From the NCBI GenBank assembly GCA_009760855.2, contig WPIO01000162.1, forward strand, positions 629,501 to 693,500: a stretch of 64,000 nt of DNA. Reading direction: 5' to 3'. The position numbers were made by a program, and so were the translations under genes. Each line of letters starts with the position of its first letter. Within the stretch, counting starts at the first letter, position 1. The DNA is from Cristatella mucedo. Taxonomy: Eukaryota; Bryozoa; Phylactolaemata; Cristatellidae. A model generated the notes under the pieces. The model was not told where the DNA came from. It searched no databases and saw only the letters and a program-made list of their open reading frames with translations. Positions 20,930 to 32,766 of this stretch are shown one piece after another.

Positions 20930-20998
20930 AGCAGCTGTAAAGTGCCTAGAGAGAGATTTAGTTCTCTGAGGATGCCATACATATGTATTATTTTTTAT
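20930..20998 (+). mobile_element. LINE-A tail remnant
   Basis: gtaaagtgcctagagagaga and ttctctgaggatgccata, followed by an AT-rich end. Confidence 0.7.
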
Positions 20999-22074
20999 TA
21001 ATATACAGCTAGGAAGAAATGCTCCGACCGTTGAACGACGTTTTATGAGTACAATGTAATGTAATGTAATGTATCTCCGTCAGTAACTCTACAAAGTCAT
21101 AAAGACCATGTGGGAGTTACTCAGGAGAGTTTTGTATAGCGCACTCACAGCCTAATCAGCTTTCGGTACCCATTCGGTAGCCAACAGACTTCGTCTCATG
21201 CAACAAAGAGAAAGTGGGAAGCATAGCAGAGTCACGAGAGCAGTTGAGGTAGTGAGTAGCATAGAAGTAGCAGTTCAGGACCGCTGAAAAAGATGTGCCA
21301 TAGTCGGCAGTTGGAGAGTAGATGTCGTCGCATAAGAATTGTGGAAGCTAGTTCCACAGTCTAGGACCTGCAGAGCTAAAGCTTCTGTCGCCAACTGTCT
21401 TTAAGCTGAGGAATGGGACAGCTAATTTATCGTCCACACAGGACCTGAGGGTGCGAACAGGCTGAAACTGATGCAGCAGTTCAGCTAGGTACGAAGGAGC
21501 CAAGCCGTGGCAGGCCTTGTGGGTCAGCTTAAGAACTTTGCTCTGTATCCTTGGCTCAACCGGCAACCATCCTAGCTCTTTCAGCAGAGGTGACACGTGC
21601 TCAAACCACTGGGACTTGAAGACCAGCCTTGCAGCCATATTCATAGTCCACTGTGGTGGCATAATAGCTTTCTTTGACAGCCCAGCCAAAAGGGAATTAC
21701 AATAATCAAGCCTAAACAGAACTAAAGAGCTAGTTAAATTTTTTACAAGCCACTGTGGGAGACAGCTTCTAATCTTGGATAGGGATCGGATGTGATGGCT
21801 AGCTGTAGAGGCAGTCTTCTGAATGAAGCTTTTGAAATTGAGGCAGCTGTCGAACACGACACCTAGATTAAGAGCACGTGGTGAAGGTCGCACAATAGCA
21901 TCACCTCTTAGAACAGCAAAGCCTTTTAATCCAGCCACACGCTTATGGTGTCCTATGAGAAGCAGTTCGGTTTTATCGTCATTTAATTTCAGGAAGTTTT
22001 CCGACATCCAGGATCGAATATCGGCAAGGCAAGCATTCAGTTTCTCAGTTGCTGCAGCAAATTCCGACGGTTTT

Positions 22075-23204
22075 GCCAAGCACAATCTAGGCTTTCACTT
22101 CTATGCGGATGACACTCAGTTGTACCTTTGCTTTGATCCCTCCCAGCCTTCGAGCACCTCAAATTCTCTCAATTCACTTGCTGCATGCATTGATGACATC
22201 CGATCATGGATGGCAGCAAATTTTCTAAAACTAAACGATGATAAAACTAACTTACTAGTTATGGGCAAACCCAGTGTGATTCAGAAATTGGAAAGGCTGA
22301 CTTTCAAAATTGGCTCTGCCAGCATATCTCCAGTTGCATCAGCTCGAAATCTAGGTGTCATATTCCAAAGCGACCTCTCGTTAGACGACCACATCAGCTC
22401 CACAGTCACATCAGCCTATTTTCAGCTTCATAACATTGCTAAAATTAGGGCTTGTTTAGATAAGGATACCACGTCCAAGTTGGTCCATGCATTCGTGACA
22501 TCTCGTCTCGACTTCTGCAACTCACTGCTTACTGGCCTACCAGCATGTGCGATCAGGCGATTGCAGCTGGTGCAAAACTCTGCAGCTAGGCTTGTCTGTC
22601 GTGAGCGTCGCAGTTGCCACATTACTCCACTTCTCGCCGACCTGCACTGGTTACCAGTCAAGCAACGGATTGACTTCAAGGTTTTGTCGCTCACTTTTAG
22701 GTCTCTTCATTCTATGGCTCCAGCCTATCTTTCAGATATACTACCCCATCAGGCAAAGCATCGTACCCCTCGCTTTTCGGAATCCAACAGTCTAGAAATA
22801 CCTCGTACAAACCTTAAATCCTTTGGAGACCGTGCATTTAGCTCGTATGCTCCCACAGCCTGGAACTCCCTCCCGACCTGCATCAGAACATCCCCTGACC
22901 TGACCACATTTAAAAGAAACTTAAAAACATACCTATTTAGGACAGCATTTAGTGAGTCCTTGTGATTCGTCCTCGATGTGCTTATGCGTGCTGACACTGT
23001 TCATGCTGCCACTAACCACATTTGCATGCTGACCCAGTGCATGTAACCCCTAACCATGTTATTCATTTTGTTTGTTTTTCAAGCATGATTTTACTTACTA
23101 TTTTATTGCGTATCACTTTGCAGCAAATGTAAAGCGCCTAGAAAGAGATTAAGTTCTCTGAGGGCGCTTTATCAAGTGCAATATTATTATTATTATTATT
23201 ATTA
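22075..23204 (+). mobile_element. LINE-A 5'-truncated copy inserted into LINE-B
   Basis: Begins in the RT (gccaagcacaatctaggc, giving HNLGFHFYADDTQLYLCFD) and is open through [45 protein letters not shown] and [18 protein letters not shown] to a TGA at 22963-22965. The 3' UTR and (ATT)n follow. It is about 1.1 kb and the best-preserved LINE-A ORF end in the window. The 380-codon frame running from 21823 is a chance join of antisense LINE-B and sense LINE-A. Confidence 0.95.
23131..23170 (+). promoter_or_regulatory. LINE-A 3' stem-loop
   Basis: aaagcgcc at 23131-23138 can pair with ggcgcttt at 23163-23170. Inside, agaga (23144-23148) pairs with tctct (23155-23159) around a 6-base loop. Related 3' stem-loops are recognised by the reverse transcriptase in L2-type LINEs such as eel UnaL2 (known). 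Here it is an inference from the fold and its conservation. Confidence 0.7.
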
Positions 23205-24188
23205 AATGACAAATACAGCTGAGTATCGTCAGCATAGAAGTGATATCCTATTCCATAGGCCTTAATCACTTTTCCCAGAGGTTGCGTATAAATGGAGAAC
23301 AGCAAGGGACCAAGTACAGACCCTTGAGGGACTCCACAGGTGACCCTTCTCATTTCTGAGACCTGACCCCCACACGACACGGATTGAACACGATCAGACA
23401 AGTATGATTTAAACGACGCCAGTGCTTCGTCTGCCGGACCGATCGTTGTTCTCAATCGTTCAAGCAGAACTTCGTGATCAATGGTGTTCAAGGCAGCAGA
23501 CAGATCTAGCAGAGCTAGGGCAGTGACATTCCCGTCGTCGTTGCTGCCTCTTGAAACCTGATTGAAATGTTTCTGACATTCCATTATTTTTAATATGTTC
23601 AACTAGCTGCTTAGCAACAATTGTTTCAAGAATCTCTGATAAGAACGGAAGAAGGGAAACTGGACGATAGTTTGCTAGGACCTCAGTGTATAATCCAGGC
23701 TTTTTAAGAATAGGTCTAACGATTGCCGATTTGAAGGACTTGGGGACGACGCCTTTTCCCAAAGAAGCATTAAAAATCTTGGTTATGGCAGGGCTAAGTT
23801 GGTCTGCAAGTGAAGACCATAGAGATGAAGGTATAGGGTCTTCAGGAGACGAGCTCTTTTTGCTAGACCTTATTAAGGCAGCCACATCTCAGGCAGAAAC
23901 ATCAGAGAACCTTTAAAGAAAGGTCACAGGTTGAGGAACGGCGATTGCTTTGGTCGGAGGGGGCTTAATGGAGGCACGAATGTGCACAATTTTTTCAGTA
24001 AAGAAGCAGCATATGTAGTAAACCAGTAAATTTGGAGCCCATAACACAGTTTATGATTGATAAAATCTGTATTTTTCAAATGACAACAGACATTAATAAT
24101 ACAAATAATAATAACCATTTGTATTATGCCCTTAGTGAACTGTATCTCTATCCTCGTGTTTTACAGCTTGCTATTAGATGTATGTAAT

Positions 24189-24323
24189 TCATTTGTATAG
24201 CGCCATAAGAGAACTTAATCTCCATTCAGCCACTTTGTACTTGCCACGAGGCTCGAGCCCACGACCTCGCCCAGGCCTTTATCATGGCGAGCACCTTACC
24301 GGCTTGGTCAAACCAGCTCGGTA
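24189..24323 (-). mobile_element. SINE-1 copy
   Basis: Plus landmarks: tatagcgccataagagaact, ggctcgagcccacgacctcg (box B complement) and ggtcaaaccagctcgg (head). Confidence 0.85.
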
Positions 24324-24462
24324 TATTGAATGCACATACGGTTGTGGTGAAAATCACGGTATCGAGCTCTCAAAAGCTAACAAGTACGAATGCTTAGGCC
24401 AGCATGCTATGGGTCTCTTTAAATTATTCGTGGCCTCCAATAAGTGAAGTCTTCGGCTAGAA

Positions 24463-26430
24463 GCATGCATAATATTAATATTACATTTAAAATAATACAT
24501 TTGTTATAGTGCCCTCAAAGAACCGAATCTCTTTCTAAGACTTCTACCTTTGCTAAAAAGGAAGCACGATCGAATGGTTAGAGGAAGCATGTTCAATGAC
24601 AACAAGCATAACCAGGTTAGAGGGTGACATGCACAGGCTCAGCATACAAGCATGATTAGTGGCAGCATGCACAGTGTCAGCGCGAATGACCAGATCAAGG
24701 ACGAATCACAAGGACGCACACATTATTGTGCTAAATAGATGTATTTTTAGTTTCTTTTTAAATGTGGAAAAGTCATGAGATGTCGTGACGCAAGTCGGGA
24801 GTGAGTTCCAGGCTGTTGGAGCCTACAAACTAAGGACACTCACCAAAGGATTTCAGGTTTGTAAAAGATGTAGGTAAACAGCAAAATTCCGAAAGGTGTG
24901 TGGTACGATGGTTAGTTCGGTGGTGGGGGTTGATCTGTTAGGGAGGCTGGAGCCAAATAATAATAATAAAAATGCACTTGATAAAGCACCCTCAGACAAC
25001 TCAATCTCTTTCTAGGTGCTTTACATTTGCTGCTAAGTGAAACGTGATTGAATGGTGAGTAATATCATGCTTGATAAACAACATGAATAACATGGTTGGG
25101 GTGACATGCACAAGGTCAGCATGCAAGTATGGTTAGTGGCAGCATGCACAGTGTCAGTGTGCATAAGCACATGAAGGAAGAATCACAGGGACCCACTAAA
25201 TGCTGTCATAAATAGGTGTATTTTAAGTTCTTTTTAAATGTGGTCAAATCAGGGGATGTTCTGACACAAGTCGGGAGGGAGTTCCAGGCTTTGGGAGCAT
25301 ACGCACTAAATGCAAATGTCTCCAGAGGATTTGAGGTTTTTACGAGGTATAGGATTCCAAAAGGCGGGTGTTACGATGCTTGGCCTGGTAGGGAGTAGAT
25401 CTGAGAGATAGGCTGAAGCCAAAGAATGAAATTACCTAAAAGTAAGCAACAAAACCTTGAAGTCAATCCGTTGCTTGACTGGGAGCCAGTGCAGGTCGGC
25501 AAGAAGTGATGTGATGTGGCAACTGCAACACTCACGACAGACAAGCCTAGCTGCAGAGTTTGGCACCAGCTGCAATCGCCTGATTGCATATGCCGGTAGG
25601 CCAGCAAGCAGTGAGTTACAGAAGTCGAGACGGGCCAAAGAATGAAGGGACCTACACGTAAGTGGTAGAACCTTGAAGTCGATGCTTTGCTTGACTGGGA
25701 GCCAGTGCAGGTTGGCAAGAAGCGGTGTGTTGTTTTGATGTGGAGATTGCGCAGCTCACGACAGTCAAGCCTAGCTGCAGAGTTTTGCACCAGCTGTAAG
25801 CACCTGATTGCACATGCCTGTAGGCCACCGAAAGGTTGGTTACAGAAGTCGAGACTATGTCACAAATGCATGAACCAATTTAGATGTGGTATATCTGTCT
25901 AAAGAAGCCCGATTTGAGCAAGGCTCTGTAGCTGAAAGTAGGCACGATTGACTGTGGAGTGGATGTGGTGGTCTAATAAAATTTCTCCTTACTAGCAAGT
26001 TGTTTTATCCTCATTAATTTAACAAAATTTGATGTCATTGATCTGCAGAAGTCATCAGTACATGCAGCAAGGGAGTTGAGAAAAATCGGCATGTATGAGG
26101 GCTGGGAGAGATCAAAGCATGGTACAACTGTGTGTCATCTCCATAGAAGTAAAAGCCTAGATTGTGCCTGGCAATCACATCGGCAAGAGAAAGAGTATAA
26201 ACCGTAAAAACAACGGGACAAAGAATAGATCCCCGAGGTACCCCATAATTTAGAGGTTCTAATGAGGATGATCGTCGTCCATTCGCACCATTCCACTCAG
26301 GAGTTTCCAGCTGAGATAGAATCTGAACCATAGCTGTGCAGTGCCAGTTAAGCACAGATGAGATTAGAGGTACTCAAAAAGGACTTGGTGATAGATCAAA
26401 ATCTGCCGAAAGATAGAGCAAAACAAGTAG
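24463..26430 (-). mobile_element. LINE-A copy split by another LINE-A
   Basis: The outer copy has its tail at 24463-24545 and its ORF end up to 24957. It is interrupted, then resumes at 25634 (gccaaagaatgaagggacct) and runs to about 26430. Encoded pieces on minus include SILCPVVFTVYTLSLADVIA and a YGDDTQLYH-type motif C (A to G change). Heavily frameshifted. Confidence 0.88.
24958..25633 (-). mobile_element. LINE-A inserted inside the outer LINE-A
   Basis: Tail (aataataataaaaatgcact) begins just after the outer copy's ggagccaaa, and the ORF 3' portion ends at cagaagtcgagacgg, after which gccaaa is repeated. Minus encodes [20 protein letters not shown] and LHWLPVKQRIDFKVL. Confidence 0.9.
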
Positions 26431-26524
26431 AGGCACTCAACCTAAGGCTGCATTTTTATATAGGTCGTCGTACATCCTAAGCGATGCTGACACTGTGGAG
26501 TGATTAGCTATAAAACCAAACTCG

Positions 26525-26743
26525 TGCTGACACTGTTCATGCTGCCACTAACCACATTTGCATGCTGACCCAGTGCATGTAACCTCTAACCATGTTATTC
26601 ATTTTGTTTGTTTTTCAAGCATGATTTTACTTACTATTCTATTGCGTATCACTTTGCAGCAAATGTAAAGCGCCTAGAAAGAGATTAAGTTCTCTGAGGG
26701 CGCTTTATCAAGTGCAATATTATTATTATTATTATTATTAGAA
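26525..26743 (+). mobile_element. LINE-A 3' tail, young-looking
   Basis: Matches the tail at 22985-23202 with only about two visible differences over more than 200 bases, including the long (ATT)n run. Confidence 0.95.
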
Positions 26744-27626
26744 ATAGCGCCATACGAGCGCAGTCAAGCTTACCATCTAGCACCAGCAGGCGCCCGAGCT
26801 TCAGCTGCAGCTACGGCTGCTACTGACAAGTTTCCATCCACCAGTATCAGCATGTCGCCAGAAGCTGCCGAACTTTCAGTAAAATTTCATGGTCAGTTGG
26901 ACAGACATTTAAGATTATTCTGATTCAGGCGTGCTGTGCAAGTGAGCTTGCACACATGGCGGCGTTTGATCAATCTTACATTGTAAAGCCATATATATAG
27001 GCAGCTTTAGTTAGCTTCAATTTTAGTTTCTCTATGTAAGCAGTAGGGCTTGCCCAGAAGCAGACAAGATGGTATCCTTACACACAAACTGCAGCTGTGT
27101 CTGAACCAATATCCTGTTGACGAAAACGCACCGCTCGTCGTTGTGCTAGCTTTTGCCGAAGCCTGGTCGATTACCATTGAAGCCCGAGTCTTGAAGCACG
27201 GCTTGCAAATCCGGGCTGCTGCCTTGATAGATGCAGGTAAACCAACCGTAATCAATACGACAGCAGTGCTGAGCTCCTGTACCTCGAGACATTTAATCAT
27301 AAGCCTAGCTTAGTGCATTCTATTTTACCAGACACAGATGACCGCAGGTGTCAAGCACTGACAGAATACAACAGCTCCCATCAGCGGCATAGAGCATAAC
27401 TCAATAACCTACGCCACCTCAATGTAGAATACAACACAACATAGAAGCCACATCAACAAAGAAAGAATACAGAATGACAGGATCCGAATCGTTTAAATTA
27501 AGGAATCGCAGCAGGAACATCATGACAATCATAAAACTGCTTATGTAGCCAGCCAGCCAGAAGTTTCGTTCTGAGGCAAGTGTGAGCACACTGAAGGAGC
27601 TGCCACCATTTTTGTCATCGATGGAT
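26744..27626. other. Unassigned DNA
   Basis: Frames at 27007-27313 on both strands are 80-100 codons but show no known domain. No repeat family was recognised. Confidence 0.4.
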
Positions 27627-28315
27627 TATGTATGTATCTCAGTCAGTAACTCCACAAAGTCATAAAGACCATGTGGGTGTTAAGCAGGAGAGTTTTCTAT
27701 AGCACACTCACAGCCTAAACGGCTTTCGGTACACATTCGGTAGCCAACAGACTTCGTCTCACGCAACAAAGAGAAAGTGGGAAGCATAGCAGAGTCACGA
27801 GAGCAGTTGAGGTAGTGAGTAGCATAGAAGTAGCAGTTCAGGACCGCTGAAAAAGATGTGCCATAGTCGGCAGTTGGAGAGTAGACGTCGTTGCGTAAGA
27901 ATTGTGGAAGCGAGTTCACAGTCTAGGACCTGCCGAGCTAAAGCTTCTGTCGCCAACTGTCTTTAAGCTGAGGAATGGGACAGCTAATTTATTGTCCACA
28001 CAGGACCGGAGGGCGCGAACAGGCTGAAACTGATGCAGCAGTTCAGCTAGGTATGAAGGAGCCAATCCGTGGCTGGCCTTGTGCGTCAGCGTAAGAACTT
28101 TGCTCTGTATCCTTTGCTCAACCGGCAACCATCCTAGCTCTTCCAGCAAATGTGACACGTGCTCAAACCGCTGGGACTTGAAGGCTAGCCTTGCAGCCAT
28201 ATTAATAATCCGCTGTAGTGGCATAATAGCTTTCTTTGGTAGCCCAGCCAAAAGGGAATTACAATAATCAAGCCGAGACAGAACTAAAGAGCTAGTTAAA
28301 TTTTTTACAAGCCTT
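27627..28315 (-). mobile_element. LINE-B copy, 3' half
   Basis: Minus encodes LPKKAIMPLQRIINMAARLA, LGWLPVEQRIQSKVLTLTHK, APSYLAELLHQFQPVRALR, then a frameshift at 27917 and SLPQFLRND to NSPA with stop. 3' UTR complement on the left. Confidence 0.94.
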
Positions 28316-29773
28316 TTCTAATGCCATCTTGTATCATCACCAAATTCAGTTACTTGCATTCTTCATGTGCTATCTATTCACGTATTTGCACCCCAAAATT
28401 CATTCTAAAATTTGAAGTTGTGAAGTGAAAGTAAGCTCCAGACCTTTCACTGCGATAGGTGTTCGAGCATGGAAAATCTGTTCATGACCCTCTGAAAATT
28501 GGATTTTTAAAATTAATGTAGCCCTTTGAAAAGGAAATAGCATTCCATTAGTTACCATTTCACTCGTATTACTTAACATACTAGACATTGCACGTATCAT
28601 TATCATTATTATCATACGTTTGATCACACGCACACAGTTCTTATACATAACCACTAAACTATAAAATAATATGACCTATTCGATGATAAAGCGATGAAGA
28701 TGGAGATGTACTGCACAGAAAAAAGAGCTTGCGAGAGGCTTCGCCAATCAATAGCCAAGATGGGAAGAGGAATAGATAACCATAGGCTTATACAGCTCAT
28801 GCAATTATGCACACACACACACACACGCATTGCAATTAAAATTTTTTTATTGCAATACATGGGTTTTAAAATTGATGCCATCAAACGAGCGTGCGCTATA
28901 TCTTTTTTACTATTTTTATAATACTTTTTAATGAACATATTTTACAAAACCGCGATAGAGTGAAGCTACGAAAGTCGATGATTGAAGTAGCGAGGGACGA
29001 CTCATCACTACCGCTCACAGCAGGCAACATAAAATTGCTTACCGAAAGAAAGAAATTCTACTTTGCCTACTACAGCGAATACTTCAGCTAACTGCAGTAA
29101 TCTAGATCGCATCAACTTAGTGCAATTGCCTTTTCCTAGGGCTTCTGGCCTGTGCACTCAATCAATGCATCCATTGCGAAAATCGGGGGCGCGCCTGATC
29201 TGTTATCAAATGTATCGATGCCACATCGTCGTATTGCACCGTCTCGTCCTGACATTGAACGCCTCTCTATCAATATTAGCAAATAAATTTTATATAAGTC
29301 CTCTCTCCAGCATGTTGTACCAGCCTCTCTGTTTGACCTAACTGCTGTTCCGGTCACGTGATCTCCTCCCACGGCCAAGTACTTTCCCACTACTCGCTGA
29401 ACCGCGATTAGTAGCAAGGTACTCAGAAGCAACCGGGCTGCTGTAGCTTTTCAGCGTTTCAGTTGGTAGCGCTTTATATGTAAAGCCTGATACGACGCAG
29501 TTGCCGAAATTAAACACCGACAGTAGACGATAACAACAAGCACCCTACTACCGCGTAACCCTCGCAAGTTCGGCTAGCGGCACGAAGCGTGCAACGGGCG
29601 GAGACCTGAAGCTCGCAATGCGCCGACGGTACGTATTCTGCAGCAGCGCTAACAACAACAGCACCGTGTTAGTAAAAACCTAGAACTCACCGACCGACAG
29701 GACGTGGCTCCAAAGAGAGCGACTGCAGTTTGGACCTCGCCTTATAAAATGGCCAGGTCACTTGTCATTCCTT
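28316..29773. other. Unassigned, AT-rich
   Basis: A short (CA)n at about 28810-28826. No exon or repeat family was recognised. Confidence 0.4.
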
Positions 29774-30015
29774 AATGATAATAATAATAAAGCACTTGAT
29801 AAAGCGCCCTCAGAGAACTCAATCTCTTTCTAGGCGCTTTACATTTGCTGCAAATGGAAATGCAACCGAATGGTGAGTAATATTACGCTTGATAAACAAA
29901 CAACATGAATAACATGGTTAGGGGGGACATGCACACGGTCAGCATGCAGATGTGGTTAGCGGCAGCATGCACAGTGTCAGCACGCATAAGCACATGAATG
30001 ACAAATCACAGGGTA
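29774..30015 (-). mobile_element. LINE-A tail, very short copy
   Basis: (ATAATA)n, then the tail complement ctttctaggcgctttacatt and the 3' UTR. It stops at aaatcacaggg before reaching the ORF, so it is only about 240 bp. Confidence 0.93.
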
Positions 30016-30218
30016 GTCTTTTCTTCACACAAAAATGCTTAAGGTCATCAGCCCTGGGCCAATATAGGAGCCTTCGTAGCTCCAGTCATGCCTTGGGCAA
30101 ATGCTATGATTGATCAGGGCTCCGATACAGCATCTCTAGGGGACCCAGGCTTTCATTTTAGGGAATTGACGCACTGTTGTTTATGCACGTTAATCTATCC
30201 CTTTTGTTCCACCCGAAA

Positions 30219-30228
30219 TCTCTCTCTC

Positions 30229-30294
<66 letters not shown>
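30219..30294. repeat. (CT)n microsatellite
   Basis: About 76 bp of CT, with one TA interruption near the start. Confidence 0.98.
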
Positions 30295-30297
<3 letters not shown>

Positions 30298-31558
30298 GCA
30301 GCTCTGGTTTCCGTCTACCTCTTCGGTAAGTTACTTAGGGAGGAAGTAATTTATCACCTACAGAAAAGGTTCAATAGTGGCAGAATCAAACGACTAAAGT
30401 CAGCAGAGCAAGATGGATAGGAAGGCTCGATAGGAAGCCGGACAAGCAAGTATTTTAGATGGATAGATAGGAGGAAGAGCGTGCAGTGACCTAAATGCGA
30501 CTTACAGATATTTAAAGCCGACTCACTGCTTTATGGCAAGCCAGTTAAGATCATTTCATGAGCGGCTCAGTTCTAATTCAGCGGCATTCAGCTCATTTAT
30601 TGGAATCGAGGTTCAGCTCTCGAGCTCATGTAGTCCATAATCGCGATGCGTTACAATGGGTGGGGATCTCACGTAATCTTGGTAAATTAAGGCCTTAATT
30701 TATGGAGGGTATCGAACTTTTCTGAAGCTGAAAGCGATCGCACCGCATTGAACTTCTACATTACCCATATCTAGACTTGCCCAAATGTTAGTGACGTAAC
30801 ATAGCCAAAATTAAGCACTTGCAAATGAGAGTCTGATGCAGTCGTCCAGGAAAGTAAGAGGTCGCTTCTAGAACGAGACACCAGGATTCTTAGCAGAAGT
30901 ACGTTGTCGTTCGGTTGGCGAGAATCTTCTTTTCGGTTTTAACCACGTTGGTTTTGAATAACGATAGTGTAGTCCAACACTTCTAAATCCGCCATATCGA
31001 TGCTCGATGAGAGATGAATTGCACCAGTTTCTGAACTTCTGTCGGAGAAGAAAACAGACTTCAGGCTAAATGATGTGTGCATCGCACTGTGAAAGCCCAC
31101 CCCTATATTAATTAGCGCCTTCACCTCGAACTGAGAGATACCACAATCTGTAGACTGCGTCGCCGCATATATAAAGTTTGTCTTAAGATCGTTTTATGGC
31201 AGAGATAAAATTGAAGAAATTTTTGTAAACTTTGTGTAGCTGCAAACGCTCTCAGGATTTTGTTTTACCAGAACACCAGCAGAACACCAATACGTGAGAC
31301 CATGAGCAGCTATTTTGTTAAGCGAAGGACTGTTTTAAAAGAACTAAATTCGAGAAATTTACTTTTAATTACTTTCACTGCAAAGGCTGTAAAGACATTT
31401 CGCCGACATCACCACCAGGCAACACTGCGATCGTAGCCCTTCGATCTTAAGCCTTCAATTTTAGGCCGCGGTCTCAGGCCTTTGAAACCAAAATTGAAAC
31501 GTTTCATAGAAACAGCGAGAGTGGAAATCCAAATAGTTCGGAATTCTTTTCATCATAA
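30295..31558. other. Unassigned, with one copy of a small repeat
   Basis: 30549-30635 belongs to the unnamed repeat described at 42.2-42.9 kb. The remainder shows nothing recognisable. Confidence 0.4.
30549..30635 (+). repeat. Unnamed repeat X, copy 1
   Basis: Shares the order cat-gagcggct, taattcagcggc, cagctcat, and gaggttcagct-tc with the two copies near 42.3 and 42.8 kb. Confidence 0.6.
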
Positions 31559-31559
31559 T

Positions 31560-31730
31560 TGCCGTGATGGCACACTAGGTAAGGCGGTTGCTTTCATGAC
31601 CTCGGCCCTGAGGTCGTGGGTTCGATTCCTGCGGTGGGCGATTCTTTATCGCCACTGCAAGCGGTGGTGATAGCCGTAAAGGCTCTTCTGTCGCTATTAA
31701 AAAAAAGAGACTGTTTAATCAGCTAGGATT
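31560..31730 (+). mobile_element. SINE-2 copy, well preserved
   Basis: Head gccgtgatggcacactaggt (box A), box B gggttcgattcctg, hairpin 31648-31671, then aaaggctcttctgtcgcta and the end gactgtttaatcagctagga. Confidence 0.93.
31648..31671 (+). other. SINE-2 internal hairpin
   Basis: atcgccact pairs with ggtggtgat through nine positions (two G-T) around a gcaagc loop. The same arms recur in the copies at 43.1 kb and 53.2 kb. Confidence 0.7.
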
Positions 31731-32766
31731 TTTTTTAAGAGCTACGAATTTATCTCGCTATTTTCAGCAAAATTCAAATGTATTTATGTCGTGTGCTGCC
31801 CGTCGGCATAAGCTAGTTTAACTTGGATTCTTTCTATTCCTCCGGAAGCGAGCATTGTACTGCTGCTGTCGAACGGGGCTCCGAGTAAGCTCCTGTTGTT
31901 TCATTAGTACCTCTCAATCGCAGGCTCGTCCAGCTACTTTCGGTGTCGAAGTGTTTCCGATTTGAGTTTGATCATTCAGCTAGCCTATGTTGTTAGCGTG
32001 AGTATGCGCATATTGCTAAGCAGCAATACGACTTGAAGCACTCTAAAGCAACCGAACTCAACAACGTTTAATCGTCAACTCCAGTTTCGCAGACGTTAAT
32101 CTAACCGGAGCTTCCATCGCCTGCTGTTCAAGAACTCTGCTCTCTGCTTAGCTTCGCCGTTCAGCAGGAACGCTGCGTTTTGCTGGGCTAGTCAAGGTCG
32201 AGAGGGCCCCCAGCCTAGTACTGGCAGAAAGCATTTACGTGCGTCACTGCCCTTAGCTGGGGTATGCATTCTCTATCACGATCTCGACACCTATTTGGAC
32301 GGGCTCATATACTGTCCGTACACATTTCTCGTAGGCAAACCTACGATAGCGGTTGTTTACCATCAATTTCTCGTCGCTTGGATCTCGAGAATATGTTTTT
32401 TGGAGCTTTGTGCACACCTTTCTCTTGAGCATGAGCCGAGGCTATTGCGACTGACTGCTGCCCTAAAACTGGATGGTGACGCTTAATAGTTACGTCTCGC
32501 AGCTTAGCCTGGGAACCGATTGCATCGCTGATCCTTTTTGCGATTTTCCCGACGGTTTTTTGACACTCGTACCAAACTGTATCGGTAATAAAGAGCTGCC
32601 GGAAGCGCACCAAGCAGAGCTCATAAATCTTGACATCACGTGATTATATCACCCGATCATACAAAAACGGATCTGAATTCCTGGATGCGCGGCGACTGAA
32701 GAGAGCTCGTGCACCTCAGATGAACTCTGACATCAACTAGACCCTTAAACATAATTAAGTTAATTG
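31731..32766. other. Unassigned DNA
   Basis: Frames up to about 90 codons on minus (32341-32613) show no recognisable domain. Confidence 0.4.

Larger units (their letters stand above)
21050..23915 (-). mobile_element. LINE-B, long copy, interrupted by a LINE-A
   Basis: The longest LINE-B copy. Reading on minus from 23915: RT start (LANYRPVSLLPFLSEILE), a frameshift near 23520-23570, motif A as LLDLSAALNTIDH, motif B CGVPQGSVLGPLLFSIYTQP, motif C GYHFYADDTQLYL. It then breaks at about 23205 and resumes at 22074 with LNACLADIRSWMSENFLKLN through RLDYCNSLLAGL to the LWN…LPQF region. It ends in the 3' UTR and (TAATG/ACATT)n at 21055-21075. In motif A the usual FD has become LN, so the first catalytic Asp is lost. 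The endonuclease region is absent. Confidence 0.93.

Noticed and set aside
21823-22965. 380-codon open frame as a single gene
   Set aside because: Its first ~84 codons are antisense LINE-B and the rest is sense LINE-A. The frame arose by insertion.
31560-31640. tRNA gene suggested by box A and box B
   Set aside because: No cloverleaf with acceptor stem; the same head occurs in many copies with a shared body and tail, so it is a SINE.
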